Positions 22,015 to 35,939 of a stretch of DNA of 64,000 nucleotides are shown here, one piece after another; the first letter of the stretch is position 1, and each line of letters begins with the position of its first letter. The stretch spans positions 20,462,302-20,526,301 of the forward strand of contig CM037840.1 of NCBI GenBank assembly GCA_021234535.1, given 5' to 3'. Origin of the DNA: Stichopus chloronotus. Taxonomy: Eukaryota > Echinodermata > Holothuroidea > Aspidochirotida > Stichopodidae. The notes below the pieces were generated by a model. It did not search any database. It was not told the origin of the DNA and saw only the letters and a list, made by a program, of their open reading frames with translations. The position numbers and the translations under genes are program-made.

Positions 22015-25000
22015 CGATCGACATACTGCCTTACAGTACCATTCATTGTGAATGTGATAGACAGACATTTTCAGCATGGATAGTCAGCATATTAAAATTA
22101 GCAAAATAATGCTAGCACATTTCGCTCCCACAATCTACGTTACTTGGTATAGCTACAAAATTTCAACCCTAAGGGAGCAGGCATCCCAACACCTTATTGC
22201 CCATCCCAAGAACAACACTGAGTAAAGAATGGGGATGGTGAACTGATCCCCATTCCCCATAACCAGAACATCGACTACTATTAAAAGGAAATGCATGTCC
22301 ACTGAACAAAATTAGGCCTAGGAGGCTAGGTAATGTATGGGACAAACGATATGATTTAAGACTCCACTTTCCTACTGTCAATTTGTAATGCAAACTGTGC
22401 TATTTGAAGCAGTCCCTAATTAGGCCTAACTATATATGTAGAAACGATGTTCTGAAACACAGAAATGAACGCAAATCACCATAGCCTAGCCTGTCTTCAT
22501 GCTAACAAGTAACATGTACTGGTATTTATTTTACAGAATACACAGCGCACAAACATGTAAAATGAGGAACTTGTATCGCTCACAGTGTCCGCTGACAGAG
22601 CCTAGCGTGCGACGATTTCGGACAGTCGGAGCAGGGAGTCAAATAGCAACTCCCTGGTCGGAGGAACTGCATGAGAATCCAGAACTCACTTCGTCACTGC
22701 ACTGGCAGACGGTACTAATCCGTCCATGCACAGTACAAAAGTTTCGTGGACAATAATAATATGCATTGCGCAATACAATACCTATAGAGATTCACTGTTG
22801 CGTTCAACAGGTTACATATGTCAGCCTGCATGTACTGTATGGTGCGTACTGCGTATAGTACCTGCTAGGTCTGTCGGTCGTACTAGCACTGCGAGAATTA
22901 CAAGCTTTAAATAGTAGGCTATAAAACTTTCGGTTCCACTACTTTCGGTTCCAATGATCGAGGTGCATTTTCAAAGACAGGAATAGGTACGTGGTATGCA
23001 GGCATACCACGTAAATGAAAAGTGGTTCGTTCGGTTTTGTAGTCTTTGGGGGTACGCGAAAGGGGATGGGTGGGATGCATATGGCGAAATAAAGAGCCAG
23101 CGGGCTACGAAGAAGATTTTCATTCCCTAGCCAGAGTACGCCCATTCATCATCCTCATCATGCCCCAGTCATGCCCCAGTCATGAATGGGTGTCCCCATT
23201 CACGATGGGCCCTCCTTCATTAAAAAACCGTGCCCACCCAGGCTCTTTTGACAAAGAACAGCACGGTAAGCTACTTGATATGATCGGACACGTTTCCGGT
23301 GTTCCTCTGATCAAGGCACACCTTATTTTGAAGGCAGGGCCTTATTTTGAGGGCAGGGATAAAAAGTCATGAATCACTTCAGGGACATGTACTATGCAAT
23401 CTTTGAGTAGCATGGACACAGCTGCCATATCTGCAGCAAGTGATAGGAAATTGCCAAGAACGGATACGGTCGTACGAAATCTTTGCAGTCATAATTATCC
23501 TAATTCACTAACTGTATAGTAGAGCTGTCTACTGTTACAGTAGAGCTGCCTACCGTTACAGTTGAGCAGAAGTAGTTAAAGGGGTAAGTTTATAATTATT
23601 TTTGGTTCAAATTGGGGTTGCATCTGCTAGCCCGTCAGTGTAGCTTATACCGTGCTAGGATGCTTAATTCCCTATAATTACCCCAAAACGGCCTTCCCGT
23701 GACTGATAAATTAGAAGACCTAATGAATACATCTGTTGTGTAAACAGTTTAAAGAAAATTACCCCGCAGTAGCAGGTGCTTTTGTATAGCTTAGCAGCAA
23801 ACATCACAAATTACTGGCTACTAATATACAGAGCAATTAAAAGTCAGCAACCCAAGACGAATTACGAGGCATACTGCGCCATACCCTCCCTTTCTTTCAA
23901 CTGAGAAATTAAAAAAAAAAAAATCCCACTGCGAGTGGCTCATCCGAGTGCAACATATGTAATGTGTCCATGTATGTGAACTTGTCACAAGTTGCGGCAC
24001 TGCATAATCTTCTCAAAGCTAAAAATGTTGCCGGGGACCTTCTCTGTAGAGTCGATGGCGGCTGTTTTCATCACAACACCGGACTGATATCTAATCCTAT
24101 CCGACATTGCGCTGTCATCAAGCGTAGCCTACTGTTCTCTTCTAAAAGAAAAAAAAAATGTCATTTTATGTATCATAGATGTCGCGTCTGGAGTCATGAT
24201 TTTAAAATAGTTGGAGATTTTGCAGGTGTTTCTAGCTTTTCAGATGGCAAAAAACCTTCATAAGGTATTGATTTCTCATTCCTATCCAAGATGGTTCACG
24301 GATATATACGTGGGCCGGAGCAAATATTTTCAGGTTCAAGTTGCTTCGGCAAACATCGGTATTTAAATTTCCCTGATCCTATAGTGCTTTATACTGAGTG
24401 GTGGACATCCGATGAATGGTCCATCCCTTTTAAAAATGACAAATGGCGATTAATCTTGTGAATGACTTATGGAGAAGCTCATGATAAATCATACCAAAAA
24501 GCTGGAAACGACAAGAAAATCACAAGATCTATTTAAAAAAAGAAGAAGAAAAGTAGCCTAATTCAGAAACTAAAATTCCGTCCGATGATTTCGTGAGTGT
24601 GTGTGTTGCGCAGCTGTCCAGAAATCTGGTGAATTAATTAACTTCTCTTAAAATTATTTACAACCTTCCTGTTTCATGACTAACAAAACAAAACTTCCTA
24701 AATATGTGTTGAAATATTAAACGGAACTTTTTCACATCATCAATATAGAATTACTATCGTTACTCTCAAATACAAGTCCCTTTGGCGTAACTTTACTACA
24801 TAGCCTATGTGGATGTAATTAGTCTGGGGAACTGAAACAGGTTGTGATAAAATGTAGGAATCAACAAAACAGGACTCATTTTCTCAAAAAGTATTTCCTT
24901 GAGACAGTGAAACTATATACTTCTTGCAGTTGTGTATTTAATTACTTTTTTTCACTGCATGGTAATTGCGATTACATAGAACCTGCAAACAAATTATTTT

Positions 25001-26000
25001 GTAATGGTTGTCTAACTGTGCTTAAAACAACGCAGTGTGTCTCAACCCTGTCCTGCAGCGTGTTTCACCCGGGGTAATTACCTAACGGTCCAAGGTCAGT
25101 GGTATACTTACACCGAAGGAAAAATAAGTAAGAAAAGGTAGCATTAAGGGGAATTCCCATGGACGGACTAGATACCATGTACATGTTATTTCTGGGGCAG
25201 TTGAATGTAAGGAAAAATTTTACTGTGTGATGCCTTAATAATATTCTTCAGTCAATGGCCATGTAGGTTCTTATTATAGCAATACACTACGATCCTCTCC
25301 ACAGTGATTGAGGGTAGACATACTGTTATTTACAGACCCGAATCGTTGGAGAAAAGATCCTTATATGACAATGTTCAAAGTTCAAGAGTCTCAGATGAAA
25401 TGTAATTGCCATTATATGCAGGCCTTGACCTTGTCGATTTTCTCATTACTCCAGTTTTACCACAGGAGGTGGAATTCTATTTGAAGTTGTTGATAAAATT
25501 TACCGTACTATACCTGCCAAGAGATTTGGAATTTATGCACTGAAGACCACAGTGTCATTTGAACTAAATGGCGTCTTTTCCTGGTTTTGTAGAGTTAGAA
25601 GTGATTTTCAAAAATTTTGAGGTTTTATCCTCTTGTTTCTATATGAAACGTCATTATTCAATCATCAATCACCAACATGTCGGTCACACACGATGAAAGA
25701 TAAAGCAATGCAAGTGAAATTGAAGTTATATTTGATTTGCATACTTGCCAAAACGAAGATTTTTTTTTCACATTTCCTTCAGCCCGTGACTTGAAAAGCT
25801 ACGAGTGTTTCTATTTGTGGTTTAAAAGTATGGCACAAAGTTAATACTGATCTTAGTAAATTAAAAGTGAATATGTGAAAAAAGGTTAATTTAGAATTCA
25901 TATACAGGTACAGACAACTGTTATGATTTCGCTATTACTGTTGTAGCACTGCAACGTTCAATTAAATTTCGTTGATGCCGATATGTTGCTCATTTTTAGT
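22015..26000. other. Intergenic or far-upstream stretch; no gene recognised
   Basis: A relatively CG-dinucleotide-rich patch at about 22,560-22,900 could be a promoter region for a minus-strand transcript, but no TATA box or initiator is clear. Frames at 22,499-22,756 and 23,964-24,263 do not resemble known proteins. A short run of related AGAGCTGYCTAC-type units lies at 23,520-23,570. Confidence 0.35.
22988..23013. repeat. Perfect 12-bp-arm palindrome
   Basis: TACGTGGTATGC and GCATACCACGTA are separated by only AG. The element lies just upstream of a G-rich stretch; no function can be assigned. Confidence 0.9.
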
Positions 26001-26004
26001 TTAT

Positions 26005-26535
26005 CATTACGGGAGAGATTCATATATGTTATTTTTAGCTTCTGTCTCCTTTTCGTTTTTTTTTTCTCATTTTGTGTGTGTGAGTCTTTTATCTTGCATG
26101 CATGATCATTCTTTGTCCTTTTCTTTACTTTCTTGGTGCTGTTTTTGTATCATCTTGTTATGCTTATTTGTAAGTTTAAAAATGTATCAAATGAAACAAA
26201 CCTATACCAATATTCACATTTTGTACCGTTAGAACAGAGCTCCATCCGACCCCCCCCCCCCCTCACCTCTCAAGAGAAAAGGGAGAGATTCATCTACTGT
26301 AAGTTATTCTCAGCTTCTCGCTCCTTTTCGTTTCCTTCTTAATTCTTTGTGTGTGTGTGTGTGTCTTTTATCTAACACGCTTGACCAATTTTTGTCCTTT
26401 TCTTTACTTTGTTGGTGCTGTTTTGTGTCATGTTGTTATGTTTTTGTAAGTAGGGAAATATACCTAAACCTTCACCATTATTCACGTTCTGTACCATTGG
26501 AACAGAGCTCCACCCGAACTCAAGAGAAACGTGTG
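26005..26535. repeat. Tandem duplication, ~270-bp unit, two copies
   Basis: 26,005-26,277 and 26,278-26,535 share in the same order GGGAGAGATTCAT, CTCCTTTTCGTTT, a GT run, GTCCTTTTCTTTACTTT, GTTGGTGCTGTTTT and GAACAGAGCTCCA. The first copy carries a poly-C run. Moderate divergence shows the duplication is not recent. Confidence 0.88.
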
Positions 26536-26639
26536 ATAGGTTACTAGATTGGAAATAACGTACATATTGACTAAGCTGTTTGTTTGGACGAGTTAGGTAC
26601 ATTAAGCATAGATATATCGACCGTTTCAACACTGGGAGT

Positions 26640-29600
26640 GATACAGTTATATTAATATATAAACCAATGACGTATAGACAGCCTTTGGATTTTTTTTTTA
26701 AATGTTTGCTTTGTTCATGAATGATGGAATCTGACTCTACTTCGTTGTTTTAAATTCGTATGGGCGTAGACGGTTGGTGAATGACACATATACAGTTGAT
26801 AATATTATGGATTGAAATGAGGGCAGACGCTACTCCGGGAAAAACAAAAGAAAATAAAATTTGAAGAAAACACACTTGCTCTATAACCCAACGAAGGGAA
26901 GGGAACTTGGGAGTGGGTGCACGGCAGACGGAGGTGTTCGTGTCTTCAGATCGATTTCCTTCTCCAACCTTCAATAGCAAGAACTTTGAGGAATTTTGGG
27001 TGGGGGCAGCACCGTATATAAAACAGAATGTACCCAGCTCCCCAGTTTAACTTTAAGGACAATGTTCAATGTTACCAGATATTGTACATCAGGTAGATGA
27101 TCTTAGTTCTTGCAGGGAAGTGAAGTAAAGAGAAGTGGGGAGGGAATAAATGAAGTTCTGGATATAAACGGCAATCCGAAACCATAAGTGTATGACATCG
27201 AGTTATTGTTAGCAAGATCACGAAATCTCCTTAAAATCAACAGTTTCCAAGTTCGTACAAGACTAAAAATAGATTCGGCTATGTGAAAGATTACAGCTTT
27301 AGCTCTCACAACTTTTTAAGTGTTTTTTTCAGCGTGGAAAGCAGGAACCTTCTTCACGTTGTCTTTGCCAAACGTGCTCTATGTGTCTGAAGGACATCGC
27401 ACTAAAGCGAGATTAGTCGCTCATTGTTGGACGATCTTTTTTCTAATGTATTCACACCGCAAACAAATAAGTGAATACTGTAGCTTCTGACGTCAATTTT
27501 ATGACAATGAAGACGAGGTACCGTACCAGAACTTTGGGGTATTTCAGTCATTCGGTTGGGCAGGGCTACTAATAGTTACGAAAAGTTGAACCGGAAATGG
27601 CTACTATGTGTCTTATACAGCATACAGTGGTGCTGGAAACCCGGTCAGCGTTCACACGTTTACGTGCGTGGTTGGTATAGCAAAATAGAAAATTAAATCT
27701 GTGTGAATGGTGACCTTTTCATCTAAAAAAAAAGAAATAATAAACAGAACTGGACATACAATAGGAGGAAGTTACAAGTAAGAAAAACATTGCCAAAGTA
27801 CGATATTTTTAATTAATTAACATGTAAAAATCTGCTACGATGGTATATGAGCGGACGAAATACTGCAGGAAAGGTGGTTTCGTTGTCAACCGAAGTTTGG
27901 GGCAATATAAACACTTTTCATGTCATATTGGCACACTGACAAGTTTTAGGTCCATTTTTGTGCGTTCACACAGACTTTACTCAAGTTGGCTAGTTTGAAT
28001 TCAAACACTTATTTTTTTTTTCTGGCTGTCACTAGTTTCATGTACTCGTCCTACGCAATCATAGTGGGATCATTTAAGATTTTCTTTTTTATTTTAATAA
28101 ATCAAATCACGCAAATAGCCTGAGGGGAGAAAAACCGAATTTAGCATGCATGAACAATTTTTCTCATACGTGTACAATACATCAATATCAGTTGATCTGT
28201 TTTTGTATATGGGCATATTTTCATGTGCGTTTTACTCTCTGGACCGCCCTCTGTAGAGGACTGCATTCACTATAATTTCATTATTAAATGTAAATACCAT
28301 GACGTTGCTAGTATAAGGAACAGAAACCATCTTGGAACTGGGCCAGTACACGGGTTGCACCCTGTAGCTCCATGGTTGCGCAGTATACAAATAATGAAGG
28401 TTTTCAATTCGTGCAATGAAGTAAGAAATATTTCATGACTTGAACGATTGGACGTTTTCTTAAACGAGGCGAATCATAACACCTGAAAAAATTTGGTCAA
28501 AATCTGGTTGGATGAGACAAGAGAATATGCAAAGTACGATCCCCAATGTTGCTATGATATATCGAGTCGCAGAATGCGCCCCTTCTGCGTACCACAAAGC
28601 AAGCATTTTCTGACGCATTGCCGTGGGTTGTTAGTATGTAGGCCTATACTAGCAAAAGATTGTAGATTAGTATATACGTACAAACCCACTGTGAATGTCA
28701 TATCTCGTAATGATAGTACCGAATCACGCATGGCATGCATGACCACCAATCCTCCAATCATTTGTAGACAAATTAATAAGGGATTACATAATACTGGATG
28801 TTTTAGCTTGCACGCAATCTTTCATTCCCCAATCGTCTTCCATATTGACCTACAGTTTCCATGCACGATTCAAGAAGTGATTTAAAGAGGGTAGGACAAT
28901 TTCAAAGATCTCCTCAAAAGAACTCCTCAATGTTGTTCAAACCTTTTGTTTTAACTTTCTATCGATTAATTTCACATTTAGTTTCTTCAGGTATTAAATG
29001 GAAGAAAATGATACTTCTCATTGCTTACAGCATTGAAGACAGCACCAAGTCCACATCACACGTGACTATATAGTCACCTATGATTGAAAGGCACATCATC
29101 AACCTTGGATTGTGCATTACAGTAAAGTACTCATAAACTGACCGTGCATTGTCTAGAATATAGTCACCTGACTGAAATGGGCCAATGAGGATTGACGATT
29201 CTTACCTAGTACATGAAAGAATCCTCGATAACTTAATTGTTGCCATTGTGAAGTTAAGGAAATTTATTGAATAAATAACAATCACCCCCTACCCCCTTCG
29301 TATTCTTGTTTTAAACTCGGGGGGGGGGGGGCGAAAGTGAATAACTGGTGGATGGTGTCTAAAAAGATATCTCTTTCACTCAAACGAGGAAGCCTGTTGT
29401 TTCCTCGTAACCTATACCTTGGGTAAGTTTCACATCCCGGTACCGTGCTTTGATTATCTGTGAGTAAGTTTCACACCCCCGTAGTATTAATGTCGCCCTT
29501 GATTTCTCACGTTTCCATACACTTCAAAATACATAGAACTCTAGGTTTAGTAATATACACTACAGGGCATGTGTTAGAACAACAATTTTCCATGTTGATC

Positions 29601-32600
29601 AGTATTTCAACTTCAAAACATAGGATTTTGTATAATCTTATGTAAATAATGCTCTTAATTAAAAGGATGTTTTGGTGGAGTTAAGGCAGTTAGGCACAGT
29701 TTTAAAATATTTAATGCGCAATAAGCAATATATTTTTGCAATGTGTAGTTATTCAACGGTAGAATAGAGTTGTTGCATTTTTTTCAGTTAAATCGTTACA
29801 CTTTTTAACGATTTTGTCTTTAATTCTTTTTTGTTCCGCAAACAATTGTCATGGAAATACCCAATGTTAGCGTTACCACCAGATCATAGGAATGCGGATC
29901 CGACGAAAGAACAAGGTTGAAAATAATATCCGTTTTAATTGTATTTATTAAAACTGGCTGAATCCGCTATGACTTTTTTTTTTCTAAATACGTAAACAAG
30001 GTTCTAATGACTATACGAAGAGTCTTGAAATATTCCCAAGCAATGTTAAAATTGAACTTGAACTTTTGAAAAGTTTACATTAACTTCCTTATATTGAAGG
30101 AAGTTGTAATGTAAATATTTACAGAAATTCACCATGTCTGTTTGCAAGGGAGTTAAGTCGATTTACACGTTTGAAGAAGTTAAGGTAGGCCTTTTACAAA
30201 CCTGTGAGGAATGGTTTGAATTGTTCTCACTTATGTTGGAGCTGCATCTGTTGAATACCTTTGCTAAACTTTTGACGATGTATCGTATTGCGGTTCTGTC
30301 TCTGTGTTGTTATTACTCTATCAATGCAGTGACAGAGTGGCTGGGGGTGACTCCAGCAACGGTTTCGTGGGGGGGGGGGGGGTATGCGCCTCAAGAGTGA
30401 CAAAATGGTTCCTGTGTAGTCCGAGAAGGCGATTTCTGGCTATCGATGAGCTCCCATTTCATTCAAATATTTTATGGTCGTATATGCTTGACGCCAACCG
30501 AAGGTGCTTCCCGTAGAGAGTCTTTAACCTCGCAATTGTGTAAGTGATGGAGGGAACCACCAGAGCCTCGTCCTCCCCCTCCCCAGGAGCGATGCCCCCA
30601 CGAAGCCACTGGGTCAAGAGTCATTAGGTTCATTTGTACCTCGCTTGTCTTTATTTGAGTTCACAAATGATATGGATCTACAGATATAGATACCCAGATA
30701 CTAGGCTAGATCGCAGAGCTCCAGTGTGGTTCAGCTGCCTTTCTGCCCTTCTGTGTGATGTAGGCCTATAACTAGCCAGACATATCCCCTTATGAAAGTC
30801 CATTGACTGAAAGATAGAAGTCTGGATGTATTATTAGGCGTTTTTGTTTCTTCTATCATGATCGGTAGATAACATAATAATGAATACACACAATTATAGG
30901 CAAGTCAGAAATCGTACAGCTAGGTATACAGTATCACTCAACGTGACTGTATGTCAGTCAATAAGGAGAAACTGTATAGAATAGGTCCCTTTCACAGTGT
31001 TTGTAAAACTAGTATTCCACTAATTTCAAATGTGAGGGGAAGACGTTAGTTGGTCAGATTCAAAACCAAAGTAATGAAGTTAGACTGCTCAGGGCACCCC
31101 CGACACACGTTAGAATGGAAAGTTGTACGTTTACTCAACTGCATATTCTAAATTCTTACCTTAGTCGTACCGAAGAAAAGATCGATCTTACAGCTTGTGT
31201 TACGTAAGTACAAGCCCTTCAACTAATCCTCCTTAACATGCATGAGCCAGATATTCACTAGACCACGTCATTGTAAAATTCTGCACTGGACTATATGCTT
31301 CAAGTAAAGTCAGGCTGGGGAAAGGAATGATGGCGGTGGACTGCGACCTCAAATGAGGTTTAATGTGTAAATGATTTTGAAAACTTGCGAGATCACAAAA
31401 CCTCAATGATCAAGATACAAGCCAAGTTCATCATATGGAATCCTATATCATCCTATACCAAGAGAAAAATGAATGGCAGAGTTCTCAATTCAGGCACACA
31501 CGGACAATCAGCAAGAGCTCTGCAGAGGATCATAAAGGATTCCCTCACCCCCCCCCCACCCCCACCATCCTATTCTTCCTCTGTCTACGACTTCTTGGGT
31601 CACTCGTAAGTGTGAGTCAATATAGCCTATCTATCGTGATAGTCACTATGTTCTGACTCTCTAACAATTCACTTCTCTATCGCCTAGCATACAAAATGGT
31701 ATATACATCTCTTTTAAAACTCCGGATGACGTCAGCATGAATAATTCACTCTTACAGAGAGTCGTCACCCTAATTAAGATACCTGGATAGAGGGCATCTC
31801 AGTACTCTGACATTTATACCTGCAAATATATTACACCGTTACGGAAGCCTGATTGTAAATTTCCACTATAGTGGATACATATGGAACCTAACTTCCGTGC
31901 CGATTCATTGGCAAGGTTTTTCAACTGAGAACGCACACTGATTAATGATCATAAGTCCATATACATAAGTAATAACTAAAACAATGGAAACGACATATAC
32001 TTAGTGGCAGATATTGTTTACTTATTAACGTATTGTAAACTTTAAGAAAAAAGCCACTGCTTGTCATTTACTCACCTCAAAGAGAAGAAAAATCACGAAG
32101 ATAGTGAAATATTGACACGAGTAATTTCCTGCTGTTGAAGATCGATACTTCAAAAATATGTTCAGTGTCGTTGGTACTAAACACATGTACTCATCTCAAG
32201 CAAAGCACTCAACTATGGATTTATCGAAAACAACTTGTCCATAAAATGCTACTTTGTGCTTAGAATAACTGAAGAATAGCAACCTCAGTGGAACGAACAA
32301 GAGTATATCTAACATATACCAGCATAGCACCACACTGACTGCATGGCTGCTTAAGTTGAGGCAGTGCGGTGCCCAAAATCAGCATGATCACTGAACTGTC
32401 ATAGCTCAATAGAAGGTGGTGCCATCGTGCATAGTACAAAGGCTAATCGTGACGTCACAAACCAAAATCTCTGGTTGATCAGTGACGGGCTATACATACA
32501 GAAGCAGAATAAAAGAAAGACAAGAGAAAATCTTAAAGGCTGGGTTGAACTGGATTCTTTAATGCGTAACGATTCTTGTCAAAGCGAACCGATGGTTAAA

Positions 32601-32920
32601 TTCTCGTTACTGAGGACATAACTACATGCAGGGTGGGGGCGGATGGTTGGGAGGGGCGGGGGCATTTTATGAAAGTTCACTCGCAGTTCACTGCAGTATT
32701 ATCATAAACACAACAGCCTCAGCTGAACTGGCTTTCTCAAAAGGCAAAACTCATGTCGGATACATCAATTACCACTGCAAAGATTTTCACCTTAGGGCAC
32801 CAAAATTTGCAACACTGTACGGTGAATACGTCCAAAGACAACTTACATAAAATTACACCAAAAATGATTTCAAAGATTGGCAGATATTAACGTGAAAGGA
32901 TGACAAACAAAATTAAAATA
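26640..32920. other. Long non-coding stretch; no gene recognised
   Basis: Both strands were read for conserved motifs and none were found. Poly-G or poly-C runs of about 9-12 bases occur at 29,321, 30,370 and 31,550. TAGGCCTA occurs at 28,638 and 30,764. A 130-codon plus-strand frame at 28,493-28,885 has no recognisable features. Confidence 0.4.
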
Positions 32921-32925
32921 GTGAA

Positions 32926-33130
32926 CTGCAATCTTGGACAAAATACCTTGGGACACCCGGCACCCCCGTTCAATGTTGGCTAGTAGGATTGCTGTTCAAA
33001 GGGTACATTCACTTCTATAGCGCAACATTGGAAAGGGGTGCGGGGTTTCATGTTATCCTCTCACCGAAAATTCAGAATTATATTTGCAAGGTACGACAAA
33101 GTGTCCCAACAATTTTGTCCAAGATTGTAG
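32926..33130. mobile_element. MITE-like element with TCTTGGACAAAAT terminal repeats (long form)
   Basis: The left end CTGCAATCTTGGACAAAATA...GGGACAC is mirrored by GTGTCCCAACAATTTTGTCC and AAGATTGTAG at the right end, 205 bp overall. It has no coding capacity. Termini of this TTGGACAAAAT...GGGACA type are reminiscent of Tc1/mariner-class elements, but a clean TA duplication is not seen. A shorter relative is at 57,647. Confidence 0.65.
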
Positions 33131-35700
33131 TACATGGAAGCAAATTCAACCTCAAACGTTCCCAATTCAAATCAATGAGGGGGGGGGGGGGTTAGACCCC
33201 CTCCAATCATAGCATAGAGTTCACGCAACTAAAACTTCTCGGAACATTTGGGAAATACGAAGCGGGGGATAGGGGGTGGGGAGAGTGGAACCATTAGCGT
33301 GAATGCGATAGCGAAGAACTAGTCGATCTATGGTTAGACCAGCTAATGTTTATCCCGTCCTTTGAACGACTTTTTTAAAAATTATCCCTGCCCCACACTA
33401 CCCTCAGCTCGAAATATTGGACCCGCCTTCACCTACGGGTGAGGGGTATAGAGAAGTCCACGGTAGCTTTCGTCATTCTTCTGGGGATTCTATAAAACAG
33501 ATGAGATTTCTGGGAACTGGACCCAAGTAACCACCGTCTCTACCTACTTTGATTCCCATCGAAAGCACCCCTATGCCGGAGTATCTCCGTGCATCCGTGC
33601 ATGTATACGTCCGACGACTACCCCCAAAACTACTAGGCTCAAGCTTCTAAATATATTTAAAAGTTATTATATTACATGAAAACTATTTTCTAATTTTATT
33701 ATCTTCTGAAGTCTATGACCAAACCAGTTGCTTAGGGTGGGCTCTGAAATCCCAGACACTATGGAAGATGATCAATTATAGCATGCAATGGCCGAGAAAG
33801 TGTAATTGCTGTGGTCGCTTTACTGAAATGATCCAAGTCCAGTGTTCTGTAAACATCTCGAGAAAGTATTGCCCCTCAATACTCAGAATATAAAACTGTG
33901 GCTACCAATCTTTTGGACCCAGTACATCTGCCTTTATCTGACTTACATCTGACGTTATCTCCTGATACCTATATCGTTTCATCATAAAAAATTAAGAACT
34001 ACCAGCAAGTTTATTTTGACATCATCTTTACATTTTATCAATGTAGTAGAACATAATTACCTTTACAATGTTTTCCCCTCCACCTTTGATTATTACGTAG
34101 CACTATTATTTGTAATCGTTTAGGAACTTCCCAAGTACCCCTCGGGGTAGCTATAGTAACCCCGGTTGGGAACCAAGTAGGATCTGGAAGATTTCTCATG
34201 AACTTGCCTTCAAGCCTTGTGTGACGTGTTAGACTCTTCAGTGACACCACTGTCATCGATACAAGTCACGCAAACCAAGTCTTCCACTGCATGTGACGAC
34301 AGCTTTCTTTACAATAATCACACCGCAGATCTTAATCCTACCATTTACTGTTTTACGTTAATTTCAAATAAAATAACAGACATTTTGCAAGAGAGTTTAC
34401 CCACGATTGAATAGACTGATATGTAATGATGGTAATTTTACAGGAAGCTCTCTTGTTTTTGCATAATCACGCCATATATATATACCGTTCGTCACGTTAT
34501 ATGGGTTTAGCTAAGTCTATTTTTTAACATAATTAACGTAATAGAGAAGATTGTACAAAGAAACGGAAGGGAGCAACAGGCTAATTAAGAGAATGAATCC
34601 CATTGTGCTATTGTTTACAAATAACTGGATAATTTGTATACTGTTCTCCCTAGGATGTAAATTTATTTCGGTGAAGGCCAAACCAAAGAAGGAACAAACG
34701 TGAGTTTTTCGTTCATAATCCCGAAATATTGAAAAGATGTCGACGTCATACAACGTCGCATGTCATACTATATCACACCATGGATACTAATTGGTAATAA
34801 ATGGGTATTATGACTAACTGGTTTACCTACTACACAAGATCCTATACTGTACACTCGGTTTACCAACGATATGGTTGGGTGGTTATTGCAGAATATACTC
34901 TTTTTTCCACTATATATCTGTAATCATTGATGACGATACCTAATGATAAATTAACTTCAAAATGTTTATCTACCCACTGTCTGTCTTCAGTAACACTGGA
35001 ACTGTACTAGGTATATTGGTGACGTCATAGGCAGGCTGAGCAGGAGTGGTTCTACTAATATTATTTTTATTAGTGGGGGGGGGGGGTATTAACGTTTTAC
35101 CACCCAAGCGCCGAGCATCAACAATTGTTTGGCATGGCTGGCATGGATGGCGTCTCAACTCCACTCTCCTTTAAGTCACGACTACCGAGGACTTTTGAAA
35201 ACTTCAAACACTACATAAAAACAAACATTAATGAAATTCTTTGTATGTGTGTGTGTGTGTGTATGCTTCTAACCGTTTGAGTGAACGATTTTATTTTCTC
35301 TTCTGCATCATTCAATCATTTATAACGAATGAAACAGCCTTTCCTTTTCCTTTGCTTGTACAGTTGTCAGTCGTTGCTAGTGTTTCATCAGCAATTTTCC
35401 ACATCACGGTATACAATCCACGGATGAGAAATCGATAAGTCTATAGGTGGCAGTCATGACGTCATGCATTGAATCTAATACCTAGCAGGAATGGCGAGTA
35501 GCTTCAAAGTCACGACTATTCAGGCCGTGAGAACTTGACCGCAAAAATAAAGGGGTCGCCCTAACCTCATTTCCAGTTGATCGTATTATGATTAGTTTTT
35601 TTTGTATATTTAGCAGACGATCTACACCCACTATTGCACTGATTCATCAACCAACTTTCCAACTAATCTAAAGAGGGCGCTGTCGTTTTGGGGTTTGCTC
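33131..35700. other. Non-coding stretch; no gene recognised
   Basis: Poly-G runs at 33,179 and 35,076, and a GT microsatellite at about 35,245-35,261. No protein similarity was recognised on either strand. Confidence 0.4.
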
Positions 35701-35714
35701 GTTGTTCCAACTTT

Positions 35715-35935
35715 GGTGATTCGAAACGTAACCAGAATTAACAGTTTAATTTTTTGTTCCCGAAGAATTAACGGTTATTCCGAAGGGCCGTTATTTCGAA
35801 GTGAGCAAAAGAGTTATTATTCTTTGTCGTTATTTCGAACTGAACATACTGGGTTCGTTATACCGAAAGGTTGTTATTCAGAGTCGAACATAAGGGTCAT
35901 TATTCCGCAGGGTCGTTATTTCGAAACGAGCTTAT
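35715..35935. repeat. Degenerate TTATTYCGAA minisatellite
   Basis: Motifs of the form GGTCGTTATTTCGAA and GTTATTCCGAAGGG alternate about every 25-35 bp. The 80-codon frame across it is an artefact. Confidence 0.75.
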
Positions 35936-35939
35936 AGGG

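Noticed and set aside
30134..30184. Possible first coding exon: good ATG context, 17 codons, then AAG|gtaggc
   Set aside because: No partner exon or homologue was found, and such short ATG-to-donor pieces are expected by chance in 64 kb.
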